DNA of 31,350 nt, taken from NCBI RefSeq assembly GCF_000281045.1, contig NW_008246131.1:262960-294309 (forward strand), written 5' to 3'. Source of the stretch: Saprolegnia diclina VS20. Lineage: Eukaryota; Oomycota; Saprolegniomycetes; Saprolegniales; Saprolegniaceae. How positions within the stretch are numbered: position 1 is the first letter of the stretch; each line of letters starts with the position of its first letter. The notes beneath the pieces are model-generated. The model was given only the letters and a program-made list of their open reading frames with translations. It searched no databases and was not told the origin of the DNA. Positions 21,701-29,872 of this stretch are shown piece by piece. The translations under genes were made by a program, and so were the position numbers.

Positions 21701-23068
21701 TGTGCGAGGATTGATGGGCACTACCTCGTCACTCTCGGCCGTGATTGCATCAAAGCCGAGGGTCGCGCACATGTCGTGCAGCTGGATCCGCCCTTGGCCC
21801 GCGCCACCACGAAAGACTTGCGTCGTGTACGCGTCAAAGATGACGACTTCGTGGACCTCGGCGGCCTTGAGAAAGCTCTCGTTGACATACGAAGCGACGC
21901 GCGGGATCGAAATATAGTCGAGGAAGAGGCTTCCATTGTCGGTCGGCGCGTGCTCGATCGCGCAGAGCCATTGGTGTAAAAGCACGAAACGCAGGGGATT
22001 GACCGAGAGACCAAGGCGCTGGAGCGACGCCAGCGCCGCTTGCACGTACGGCACGATGTCCGTCTTGGCCGTGAACGAGCTGCGAAGCGCGGCCAAGTAG
22101 CGCAGCGCAAACGAGGTGCTCTGCGCGAGCGCGTCGTGATGGGCTTCCCAGAGCGCATCGAGCTGGGGCGTCGAGAACGAGGCAAGGTCGGTCGCGATCG
22201 CCTCGTCGGAAAACGCCGCTGCTTGGAGACTCGCACCGACCGCGGTGATGTACTCGGGAAAGTCGGTCCATTCGAGCTGGTGGTGCTTGAGCATCGTGCG
22301 GATGACGCACTGCTTCTCTTGGTCGGAAAAGCCAACGCTGTCGTCGCCCCGGACGAGTCCGCGGAAGATGATCTCGCGCGTGAGCGCACTCATGTTGCTC
22401 AGCGTGAAGACGCCGTTGCCGTCCAGCTCGAGGTCGCCCGTGTACGTCTGTGTCATGTGCTGCTTGAGACCGCGGAGCTTGGTCATGATGACCTCTTGCA
22501 CGTCGAATCTACCAAAGCAAGCCAATGCCATGAGCATCGATAAGGAAGCGAGAAATGCGACGTACGCGATGGCGCTCGACGGGCCGTCATTCTTGTCCTT
22601 GGTCGCAATCGCAACCGCGTCCGGCGCCGTCGCATGAAAGTTGAGGTAGAGAGTCTCCGTGATGTACGCATACGCGCGGTCGTCGTCGTGCTCGAGGAGG
22701 AGCAGGTGCAGACGATGCCGAAGCCGCGTCGCGCGGTGCGGGCACGCCTTGTCATCGAGGAACTTGGCGGCCGCGAGCACCGCGTCGACCTCCTTCTCGT
22801 CGAGGGCTGCTACCGCCATGCGATGGAGCCGGAGGATCGCCTCAAAGTACCGCCGGTCCGTCGAGGTAGCCGACATGGCCTCAAGCACGGCTTCCTTGGC
22901 TTCCGCGAGGAGGAGCGCTTCCTCGACGCTCGCATCCCGCGACTCGCGCTCCTCGTCCGTCAAGTCCTTCATGCGCGCGGGGTCCTCGGGCGCTGGCATG
23001 GCGCTCTGCTGCTGCCGCGGGGCCTTGCCCCCTGTGCTCTTCCGCGCTGTTTGCTTCGTCCGCGCCAT
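15778..23068 (-). CDS. giant protein with histone H3 tail and CTD-like heptads
   Basis: Exons 21725-23068 and 15778-21672 join across a 52-nt phase-0 intron to give 2,412 aa. After Met, residues 2-18 equal histone H3 residues 1-17. Residues 19-448 are mostly helical without a recognised domain. About 449-1500 looks like a series of beta-rich domains, loosely like macroglobulin-type repeats, but I could not assign a family. Residues 1528-1555 hold three YSPTSPA heptads plus a degenerate one. Residues 1556-1625 carry five FG dipeptides, then comes an acid run (about 1630-1655) and a basic stretch (KVAARKIYKAPGSTKKH). The C-terminal 750 residues are folded-looking and end with YKDGYTDICGCFDYM. 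No signal peptide or membrane span is evident, so the protein is probably cytosolic or nuclear. Function unknown; binding to chromatin or transcription factors through the tail is only inferred. Confidence 0.82.
18282..18467 (-). other. possible exitron covering the heptads
   Basis: A canonical GTAAGC donor starts at 18467 and a TTTGGCTTTGCAG acceptor ends at 18282 on the minus strand. The 186 nt between them is a multiple of three, has no stop, and splicing it out keeps the frame (phase 1 to phase 1). Removal would delete 62 residues: all the YSPTSPA heptads and the first FG motifs. The segment may be constitutive coding sequence, an alternatively spliced cassette, or an intron that happens to be open. 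Confidence 0.3.
18352..18435 (-). repeat. 21-bp tandem repeat coding for YSPTSPA heptads
   Basis: Four tandem 21-bp units on the minus strand code for three exact YSPTSPA heptads and a fourth, YAPTSSP. Units two and three are almost identical at the DNA level, which points to recent tandem growth. The consensus RNA polymerase II C-terminal domain heptad is YSPTSPS, so each perfect unit differs only at position 7, and Ser2, Ser5, Thr4 and Tyr1 phosphorylation positions are kept. Confidence 0.85.
21673..21724 (-). other. 52-nt intron of the giant gene
   Basis: GTAGTG...CTGTAG on the minus strand, phase 0. Upstream the frame reads ESDE and downstream RLIKGFLTHLLPAGAE; both frames are long and open up to the splice sites, and reading through the intron ends the first frame about 35 codons later. 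The size matches other introns in the window. Confidence 0.8.
23015..23068 (-). other. segment coding for histone H3 residues 1-17
   Basis: From the ATG at 23068 the codons give M followed by ARTKQTARKSTGGKAPR, identical to H3 residues 1-17. Identity stops there: H3 continues K18-Q19-L20, this protein continues QQQSAMPAPEDP. All main modifiable residues of this part are kept (R2, T3, K4, R8, K9, S10, T11, K14, R17), as is the QTARKS motif read by HP1-type chromodomains. The K27 region and the histone fold are absent. Confidence 0.92.
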
Positions 23069-23082
23069 GAGCAAGATCGCGC

Positions 23083-23118
23083 AAAAGTGAAAATGAGCCA
23101 CAAGGGTTTATCCGGATA
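23083..23118 (-). promoter_or_regulatory. initiator and TATCCGGATA element of the giant gene
   Basis: On the minus strand TATCCGGATA (23109-23118) is followed 10 bp later by GCTCATTTTCACTTTT (23098-23083), which matches the oomycete initiator consensus GCTCATTYYNCAWTTT at 14 of 16 places by my alignment. Transcription would start near 23095, 27 nt before the ATG at 23068. The other in-frame ATG (23101) would then lie upstream of the transcript, so the H3-like ATG is the natural start. Confidence 0.55.
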
Positions 23119-23194
23119 CACCATCTTGCCGCCGGATTGTGGACACGGGAAAGGGATCTTGCAGAGTGCAGGTCGCGCTCGCAGCACCCACATG

Positions 23195-23370
23195 CCATGC
23201 GCGAGCGTAGCGATTGCATGTGCCATCGATGCGCGCAGCGCTAACCCTGAGTTTAGCGTGTGCACTTGCGATAGTGCACGGCAGTGTGGTAGGATACTGC
23301 GCGCGATAGCGCAATGTACGAGCGTAGCGAGTGCATTTGGTATCGTTGGGGCCTGCGCGATAGCGCGTGA
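23195..23370. repeat. cluster of small palindromes
   Basis: Several short hairpin-forming units are packed here. GCGCGATAGCGC occurs at 23301-23312 and 23355-23366. CGAGCGTAGCGA occurs at 23202-23213 and 23319-23330, each flanked by ATG...GCAT. TGCACTTGCGATAGTGCA (23261-23278) is another stem. The cluster lies 130-300 bp before the giant gene's start codon. No coding potential is seen. Confidence 0.6.
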
Positions 23371-24917
23371 CCTCAATACGACGCATGGTGTTAGATCAAT
23401 GAGTTTGTTCGCGATGTTAGAATCGTATCTGGATGTTACGGTTGCCTTGCAGGTTTCTATCGCAATCCGCGCGTCAAGCACAGAATAGGAGACTCGGCCA
23501 TGGAGAGGCCGAGCGTGTCGGGGCGCAGCGCGTGCGGTAGTCGCAGCAGCGCCATGCTGCGAGCGCAGCGGCAGTAGCGACTGCGTTCGATGTGACCAAG
23601 GACCTAAAGCGGAAAATCGACGCGGGGCAGAGGCGACGGCAGCGAACTAATGCGGCGACCGCGCCCGCCACTGCGCCTCCAGGCGAAGCGCGCGCGTCGA
23701 GCGGCCGCGCCCGTCACAGTAGAATCGCTGGGCCTGCAAATCCGAGAAGCGATCCTTTAAACCACCTCATGAACGTTATCCATCCTGCAATGTTGATCAA
23801 GCTGCTGTGGCCTCTATGCACGAAGCGTCTGCTATGCAGTATTGGACCCGAGTGCCGAAACGATGCGAAGGTTGAAGCGGCTAAGAAAGAGCCCTTCCTG
23901 GCGACGGAGGTCGCGTCCGTCGCACGCGTCCGTCACACATTCGCCATGTGAATGCGTGTTTGCAGTAAGGAGGTGCGTTGGACGTGCATAGTACACGAGC
24001 CCGTAAGGGTGGAAGGCATCCACACTGCCCAAGCTACGACACAGACATACCGCTAGGTTGCACGCGGCCCCGACACCAAACTGAAATCAAAAAGCGCGCC
24101 AGGACCTGTGCAAACCTTCTCCACGAATCAAACCGCTATGCATGTTTCACAGAAAGACCTCTAGATGGCCCACCAGCACTATGCCCCACCTCGACCACAA
24201 AGACCAACCACACCCTGCCCCAAGAAAACACGAGGTTTGGGGCAGGGTACGTTGAACTTCAATGCACATGATCCCGTCCACCGAATCCAAACTACCTCAC
24301 ACGCAGTACACGATCCCTCCGCTAGATTGCACGCTACCCCAATGCAAAACCTCAACCAAAGAGCTCGACCAAAACCTGCCCCAAGAAAACACGAGGTTAA
24401 CCCTAGTATAATACATTACTTGGAGACAGGTTCTGCTGCTGAGCGACGTGGAAGTCTGCTCGGCCAAGCCGGCATGGGTCAACGGTAGTCAGCGTGCAAC
24501 AAGCTTCTCCCGTGGGCTGCGCAAGAGTTGGGTGCTCAATCCTTGGCACAGCGTCGTTCCTGCAGCCACCGGGTACGATTATGAAGCTTAAAGGTCTCGA
24601 ACGACCACCGTCATAGCGGCAACGAAGGCGCCTCGTTATGCTCAAGCCTTGGGTGTCGCCAACACATATCGTGTCGAGAATGAGTCGAGATGTCTGAGGG
24701 ATGTCTGAGGTACTACTAGTTGTAGGCTGTGATATAAAACAGGTGCAATTGCGCCGACTTGCGTTGCAGCGGGGCTAGGGCTCAAGGACTGTGCTCGCCT
24801 CTCTTTCGATGCTTGTATCGCAAGTCGACAATCCTTTGAACCGCTTGCTTCTGGTCTCTCGTAGCAAGTCGAGATGATGCGAACGAACATCAGCAGCTCC
24901 ACCTGGCATTTCAGCCA
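23371..24917. other. gene-poor region with repeats
   Basis: No supported gene over about 1.5 kb. Another GC-rich imperfect palindrome (TAGTCGCAG...CGACTGCG) lies near 23535-23585. A frame at 23592-23951 has low-complexity Arg/Ala content and no features. A direct repeat pair and a strong hairpin lie at 24212-24398. CCAAT boxes occur at about 24914 and 24938, around the next start codon. Confidence 0.5.
24212..24398. repeat. direct repeat pair with a 12-bp stem hairpin
   Basis: A 24-bp sequence starting CCTGCCCCAAGAAAAC is repeated exactly at 24214-24237 and 24375-24398, 161 bp apart. The first copy also forms a hairpin: ACCCTGCCCCAA (24212-24223) pairs perfectly with TTGGGGCAGGGT (24237-24248). 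Flanking sequences near 24050 and 24317 are also related (CCGCTAG(G/A)TTGCACGC), which suggests a degenerate longer tandem repeat. Confidence 0.65.
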
Positions 24918-26387
24918 ATGGGAGAGTCGTATTTTAAACCAGCCAATCCACAACGCGCTGCGCCCGAGTATTTGGACGGGCGGATGTCGGCGGTCTGCGT
25001 GTGGTGCAAGATCGAGCCGCGGGCGATCGTCTGCGACGAGTGCTTCAAGCCGGCGTACATTGATGTCATGGAGCTCTGCTACACGTGCAATGGTCTATGG
25101 CACCGGCGAGGCGCGTCACTGAACCACCGTTGGCGTGAGCTTCCAGCGCCCATGCAGCCCGCCAGTGCGCCGACAGAGCTCTCAATGGGCCACAGCAGTG
25201 GCGCCGCACCGCCGACGCAAAGCAGCGTGCTTCGGCAAGCCGCCGAAGTGATCGAGCTCTTCGACGATATCGAGGTTGAAGGCAGTGAGAAGGCGCAGCT
25301 CGACGCCATGTGCCTGGTCGAAGATGCGGTGCAGTGCACGGCCCACGCCAGTTGCACGGACAAACACTGCGTGTCGGCAGTGACGCACTTGCAGCACGAC
25401 GCGCCGTGCTCGCCGGTTTGCTCGGCGCTCGGCGACCTCTTCCTCCACCTGGAGGTGTGCCGCAAGAGCAACAACTGCTACCGCTGCCTCTACGGTGCGC
25501 CCTCGCTTGACGCGTACCTGTTGTCATAGTACATTCTCTGTTTAGTCAAGCAGCGCAAGCTTTTGAACCAAGCCATGCTGTATTACCACTGGAGCCAAGG
25601 CCCACCCAGCGATATGCGCGTTCTGTCCAAGAAGACGTTCACGACCGACATGCGCCTCCGGTTCGTCGAGGCGTGTCTGCAATTGCGTTCGGTGCAAGTG
25701 CGCTTGGCCAAGATCCAAGCGCCGGTTTTCGAGGCGCCGTCGCTCACGCTGCACTACAGCACGCGACTGCCCGGGGTACTCACTTCCTGCAACACGAATC
25801 GTCGTCATCGTCGCCTGCTAGCTACAAGAGCTCCAACTCGCAACCGCCAACGACCTCCTCTCGCAATACATTGGCGAAACCATCGAGCGACCAATCTCGT
25901 GGTGGCGCGAGAGCGTGCTCGCATGTGTTGGGATCACCGACACACCTGACGCACCGGCGTTCGCGGCGCATCTCGCCCACGTCGCCAGGGGCTTTGTCTG
26001 TGACGAGCCCACTTGCGCGCTTGTGATGAGCCACAAGAACCACCAGCGGCAGTGCGCGAGCAAGCGTATTTGCATCTATTGCCACCTCGGTACGCATTCT
26101 CTCGGGCTTCTCAGTGTGATTGAATGGATGTTGCAGTCACGGTGCTCGAGCAAAAGCACAAGTGGTACACCACGCGCACCAACGTCGTGAACGCGACCGC
26201 AGCACTGAAGAAGGCGATGACGACCGCAGGATCCATGGCGCTGTTGCAGACGCTCGAGCAAACGTACAAGGCCGCCAAGAAGGTGCAGCAGATCGAGCGC
26301 GAGCGCCTCGACCTCCTGATTCAGATGCTCTTCCGCTTAACGCAGCCCCACACGCCGATCGACTTGGGCCTTGAGACGTTCCAGTAG
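24918..26387 (+). CDS. B-box-like and TAZ-like zinc-finger protein
   Basis: Four exons (24918-25494, 25546-25775, 25822-26089, 26137-26387) over introns of 51, 46 and 47 nt give 441 aa. Residues 27-70 have the spacing C-x2-C-x8-C-x2-C-x11-C-x2-C-x4-H-x7-H, a B-box-like zinc site. Residues 140-190 are Cys/His rich and end H177-x3-C181-x5-C187-x2-C190; residues 329-357 end with the same spacing (H343, C347, C353, C356). This resembles the TAZ zinc finger of CBP/p300, a helical protein-interaction fold. A C-terminal helical region (KKAMTTAG ... QQIERERLDLLIQML) could form a coiled coil. Exon 2 and exon 3 frames are short alone and make sense only when joined. It is likely a protein-interaction scaffold; no catalytic domain is seen. 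The start is the first in-frame ATG and is near CCAAT boxes, so it is slightly uncertain. Confidence 0.72.
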
Positions 26388-26978
26388 CTAATCACGATAG
26401 CATTGTGTATGTGTGTCTTGATCCCATGGGCGTCACGCTTCAAGCGTGGCGGGCTCTCGGCACGAAAGAACTGGCGCCGCAGCTGCAGCTAGTACTGCTG
26501 CGTTGAGATCATCCGACATCCAACGGGCCCAAGAGCCGTGCGCATCGCTGACCCTTGGCCCATCCACACACTTGTGATTCCGACCGTGGCATCGTCTGTC
26601 GCGTCGTCGCTGGCACGTCTGGGCACATACATGTACCTGCACCTGCTGCTACATGGGACATCCTGACGTTGCCTCTGGCAATAGAAATAGGATACGCGGT
26701 GCCGCCGCCGCCCTCGCTCCCTCAAATTGCAAGCAGCAGCACAGTGCATCGGTGGGGCGACAGAGGCGCCCGAGCTTCACAACCCGTCACAACCATGCGT
26801 GGGGCTTGGCTTCCTAGAAAGTTCAACGATCCGATTCCACCAAGTATGTATTGTCAGAGGTTTAAAACAGCACATATTGTATTGCAATGCGTTTCGAACA
26901 CTATGTAGAATGCATATCTATTGGTTTTCACAGGTTGTCACGGCGAACGGCAATCTGGCCAGTCTCGAATATACCAGC
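26388..26978. other. intergenic region, possible 5' exon
   Basis: No independent gene is seen. A GTATGT donor at 26843 and a TTTTCACAG acceptor ending at 26935 could define an upstream intron of the next gene; the frame CACCAA joined to GTTGTCACG would be in phase with it. No in-frame ATG was found in the putative 5' exon, so I did not extend the gene. Confidence 0.35.
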
Positions 26979-29162
26979 ATGCAGGTCAAGACGCAGCTCA
27001 TGCAAGCACCGTCCAGCAGCCATCGGCTCGACGTCGATGGCGGCGACGAGTGGGCGTTCGTGGTCGTCTTCCCCAACAAGGATCCGGCGCACATCAAGAA
27101 GCTGCTCGTGCGGCTGCAGAAGGCCGGCCTTGAGCTCAAGCTCTTCTACTCCAAGACGACGACGCCGGACGGCGTGCCAACCATGATCTTTTGCAAGGTC
27201 CGCGCCAAGCTCAAGGCGCTCGAGGCCGAGGCCGCGCGAATCAACCTCCCGATGCTCATGGACGAGACCAAGCTCGCGGCGCTCGCGAAGCGTGGCATCC
27301 AGCACGACGACGGGAGCTGGAGCTCGTTTGAGATTGGCGACGCGATCACCCTCTCGCGCGACCGCCTCACGCCATACGAGTACATTTACATGAAGTACGA
27401 CGTCAAGTACGACGAGGTCCGGGACTTGTATGCAAAGACGCCGGCGGGCGGCGTCTTCTCGAGCGTCCAGCGCATGGAGCTCATCGAAAGCATGATCACG
27501 AACGTCGCGCACTTTGACGTTGATAAGCTCAAGGCGGACGGTGAGATCCTCGACTGCTTCCCGCTGCACAGCGACGACGAGCTCCGCGCGCTCCAGCGCA
27601 AGTGGGTCGCGTGGGACTACATGCCGTGGAGCCAGCCGATCCACGATGTGAAAAACTACTTTGGCACCAAAGTCGCGCTCTACTTTGCGTACCTCGGGTA
27701 CTACACGTCGTTCCTCTTCGTCTCGGGCGTCGTCGGACTCGGCGTCTTCTGCCTCGACATGGGGCTGCGCCAGCGCTACGAGGCGACGGCATCGGACGCA
27801 AGTGCGAGTGCCAACTACGTGGTCCAAGTCTACACGGTCCCGGCGTTCGGCGTCTTTATGGCGGTCTGGGCGACGCTCTTCCTCGAGGGCTGGAAACGCC
27901 GAAGCGCCGTCTACGCGATGCATTGGGGCACGACGCACCACAGCGAAGCCGAGCAGCCGCGGCCGCAGTTCAAAGGCGACCTCGCCAAATCGCCCATCAA
28001 CGGCGCCGACATCAAGTTCTTCCACGAAACCGAGCGCCTCAAGCGGCGCGTGCTGAGCTGGCTCGTGCTCTTTGGCCTCATTGGCGTCGTCTTGGTCCTC
28101 ACGGGCCTCATCTTTTATCTGCGCTACTACCTCGTGCACTTGAACCCCGACATCTTTGTCGTCCATGTGCACGGCCGGGACGTGCGTCTTGGCGGTGCGC
28201 TGGCCTCGACGGTCAACTTGCTCCAGATCTTCATCATGTACCGCATTTACGACGGCCTGAGTCTGCGCATGAACGACTACGAGAACCACGCGACCGAGTC
28301 GAGCTACGAAGCCAACTACATTTTGAAAGCCATCATCTTCCACTTTGTGAACGCATACGCGGCGCTCATCTACGTCGCGAGTGTCAAGGAGCATGTCGGC
28401 GACCAGTGCATTGACGGCGACTGCTTCAACGAACTGCGCTACTCGCTCATCGTGATCTACGGGTCGCAGATCGTCATTGGCAACATCAAGGAAATTCTGG
28501 TCCCGCGCTTCTGGGCGTGGCTCGCCAAGCGCAAGCAGCAAACCGGCAACGTGGCAGCGCTGAGTCCGGCCGAGCGCCAATTCTTCAAGTCGCACTATGG
28601 CTGGAAGGGCACGTTCGACGACTTTCTCGAGATGATCCTCCAGTTTGGCTACTCGACGTTCTTTGTCGTCTCGTTCCCCCTCACGCCGCTTCTCTCGTTC
28701 ATCAACAATGTGATTGAGATCCGCATCGATGGCTATCGGCTCACGGCCGACTGCCGCCGCCCGCGCCCGCGCAGCGCCGCCAGCATTGGTCTCTGGGTCG
28801 AGGTCCTCGAGGTCTTTGTGACGATCGCGATTGTGACCAACGCGTGGGTCATCTTTTATACGCACAAGTACGGCAACGAGCTCATCGAGTACCTCGAGCA
28901 GCAGGATATGGACGTGCCACTGCTGGACCTCGGCTTGTTTGTCGGCTTTGTCACGGTCGTGCTGCTCTTCCGCGCGCTTGTCGCGGCTTGCATCGACGAC
29001 GTGCCGGCGTACGTCACGCGGCAGCTCGCGCGTCAAGCGTTCTTGACGTCCATGGTCCTGCACCGTGTCAAGCCAGACGACGACGAAGCGTACACTGTGG
29101 CCGACGACCGCATTGCCGCCGGCATGAAGATTGCACCCACCGACGACGACCCGCCATTTTGA
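26979..29162 (+). CDS. anoctamin (TMEM16) family protein B
   Basis: Intronless from the ATG at 26979, 727 aa. It is a clear paralogue of protein A (6038-8485) but shorter at the N terminus. It has WAFVVVFPNKD, KAGLELKLFY, a first membrane segment ALYFAYLGYYTSFLFVSGVVG, the core MNDYENHATES then ILKAIIFHFVNAYAALIYV, GNIKEILVPRF, and FDDFLEMILQFGY followed by INNVIEIRIDGYRLTADCRRP. The D/E pair in DFLE sits at the TM7 calcium site of the family. A last hydrophobic pair (LWVEVLEVFVTIAIVTNAWVIF; LGLFVGFVTVVLLFRALVAA) closes the bundle. Expected role: calcium-gated ion channel or phospholipid scramblase at the plasma membrane or ER; sequence alone does not decide. The N-terminal end could be extended by an upstream exon. 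Confidence 0.9.
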   Translation: MQVKTQLMQAPSSSHRLDVDGGDEWAFVVVFPNKDPAHIKKLLVRLQKAGLELKLFYSKTTTPDGVPTMIFCKVRAKLKALEAEAARINLPMLMDETKLAALAKRGIQHDDGSWSSFEIGDAITLSRDRLTPYEYIYMKYDVKYDEVRDLYAKTPAGGVFSSVQRMELIESMITNVAHFDVDKLKADGEILDCFPLHSDDELRALQRKWVAWDYMPWSQPIHDVKNYFGTKVALYFAYLGYYTSFLFVSGVVGLGVFCLDMGLRQRYEATASDASASANYVVQVYTVPAFGVFMAVWATLFLEGWKRRSAVYAMHWGTTHHSEAEQPRPQFKGDLAKSPINGADIKFFHETERLKRRVLSWLVLFGLIGVVLVLTGLIFYLRYYLVHLNPDIFVVHVHGRDVRLGGALASTVNLLQIFIMYRIYDGLSLRMNDYENHATESSYEANYILKAIIFHFVNAYAALIYVASVKEHVGDQCIDGDCFNELRYSLIVIYGSQIVIGNIKEILVPRFWAWLAKRKQQTGNVAALSPAERQFFKSHYGWKGTFDDFLEMILQFGYSTFFVVSFPLTPLLSFINNVIEIRIDGYRLTADCRRPRPRSAASIGLWVEVLEVFVTIAIVTNAWVIFYTHKYGNELIEYLEQQDMDVPLLDLGLFVGFVTVVLLFRALVAACIDDVPAYVTRQLARQAFLTSMVLHRVKPDDDEAYTVADDRIAAGMKIAPTDDDPPF

Positions 29163-29260
29163 GTTTTGTAGTGTTTGCAATGGCTTTCTAATGTATCGAT
29201 TTTGCTCGTCGCGTGCAACGACGAAGAAGACGAGATGACCATCCAGTTTCGTGTCAAACG

Positions 29261-29872
29261 TCATAATTGGAACAAGTAAACGGCTCCAAGGGAAACCATA
29301 CCGGTCACGTTGCGCCGTTTGACGAGGAGATCGGCCGCTTGGCCCGAATGGCATCCACAGACCACTGCACAGTTGGCTTCAGGTTCATTGTCGCCTTTGT
29401 CGTCGTCTTCCAAGTCACTGCCTTTGTCGCCCCCACAAGCGTCCTTGATGGGTCGTTCGACCTCCTCTGCGTCAGATCGCTGGACTTCCTCAAGCTTGCG
29501 CTTGCAAGCCGCGGGCTCGACCTTGCAGGGCCCGGGCCCTTACAGGCAAATCGGAATTGGCTGCTCGCGCGGTCCGGATAGGCTATCCGTAGCATCAGGC
29601 CAATCGCTGCGATGGATTGTGGCACGAAGCGCATTCATTGGCTCGTGTACCTGAAGATTGTGGGCACAGAATGAACCTGAATTCTGAATCTGAAAGATGT
29701 GTTTTGCTGCCGAAAACAATCTCAACGCAGCATTATCTTCCTTCCTCTTGGCGCAACTGATTGGCGCCAAAGCATCAAGGCAAGGTATCCCTTCTGATTG
29801 CATCTCACTGACTCGGCATTTACGACAGTCTACTAGGACTGTTCGGCTCACCGCGTCGAGATACGAAGCCAA
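29261..29872 (-). pseudogene. possible decayed gene or unrecognised exon
   Basis: One minus-strand frame is open over about 200 codons apart from a single in-frame TAA near 29540. Before the stop it reads MASYLDAVSRTVLVDCRK and later KHIFQIQNSGSF; after it, a charged stretch (CKRKLEEVQRSDAEEVERPI, GSDLEDDDKGDNEPE) and an end HSGQAADLLVKRRNVTG. The second half looks protein-like. TATCCGGAC (29572-29580) and a CCAAT box lie between the halves, so the second half may instead be a small gene with its own promoter, but it has no good ATG. No family is recognised. Confidence 0.25.

Noticed and set aside
23069-23101. Upstream in-frame ATG of the giant gene, adding 11 residues before the H3-like Met.
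   Set aside because: The initiator-like element at 23083-23098 lies downstream of this ATG, so it would not be in the transcript, and the added residues show no sorting signal.
23592-23951. 119-codon frame near the palindrome cluster.
   Set aside because: Ala/Arg-rich low-complexity composition and no recognisable motif.
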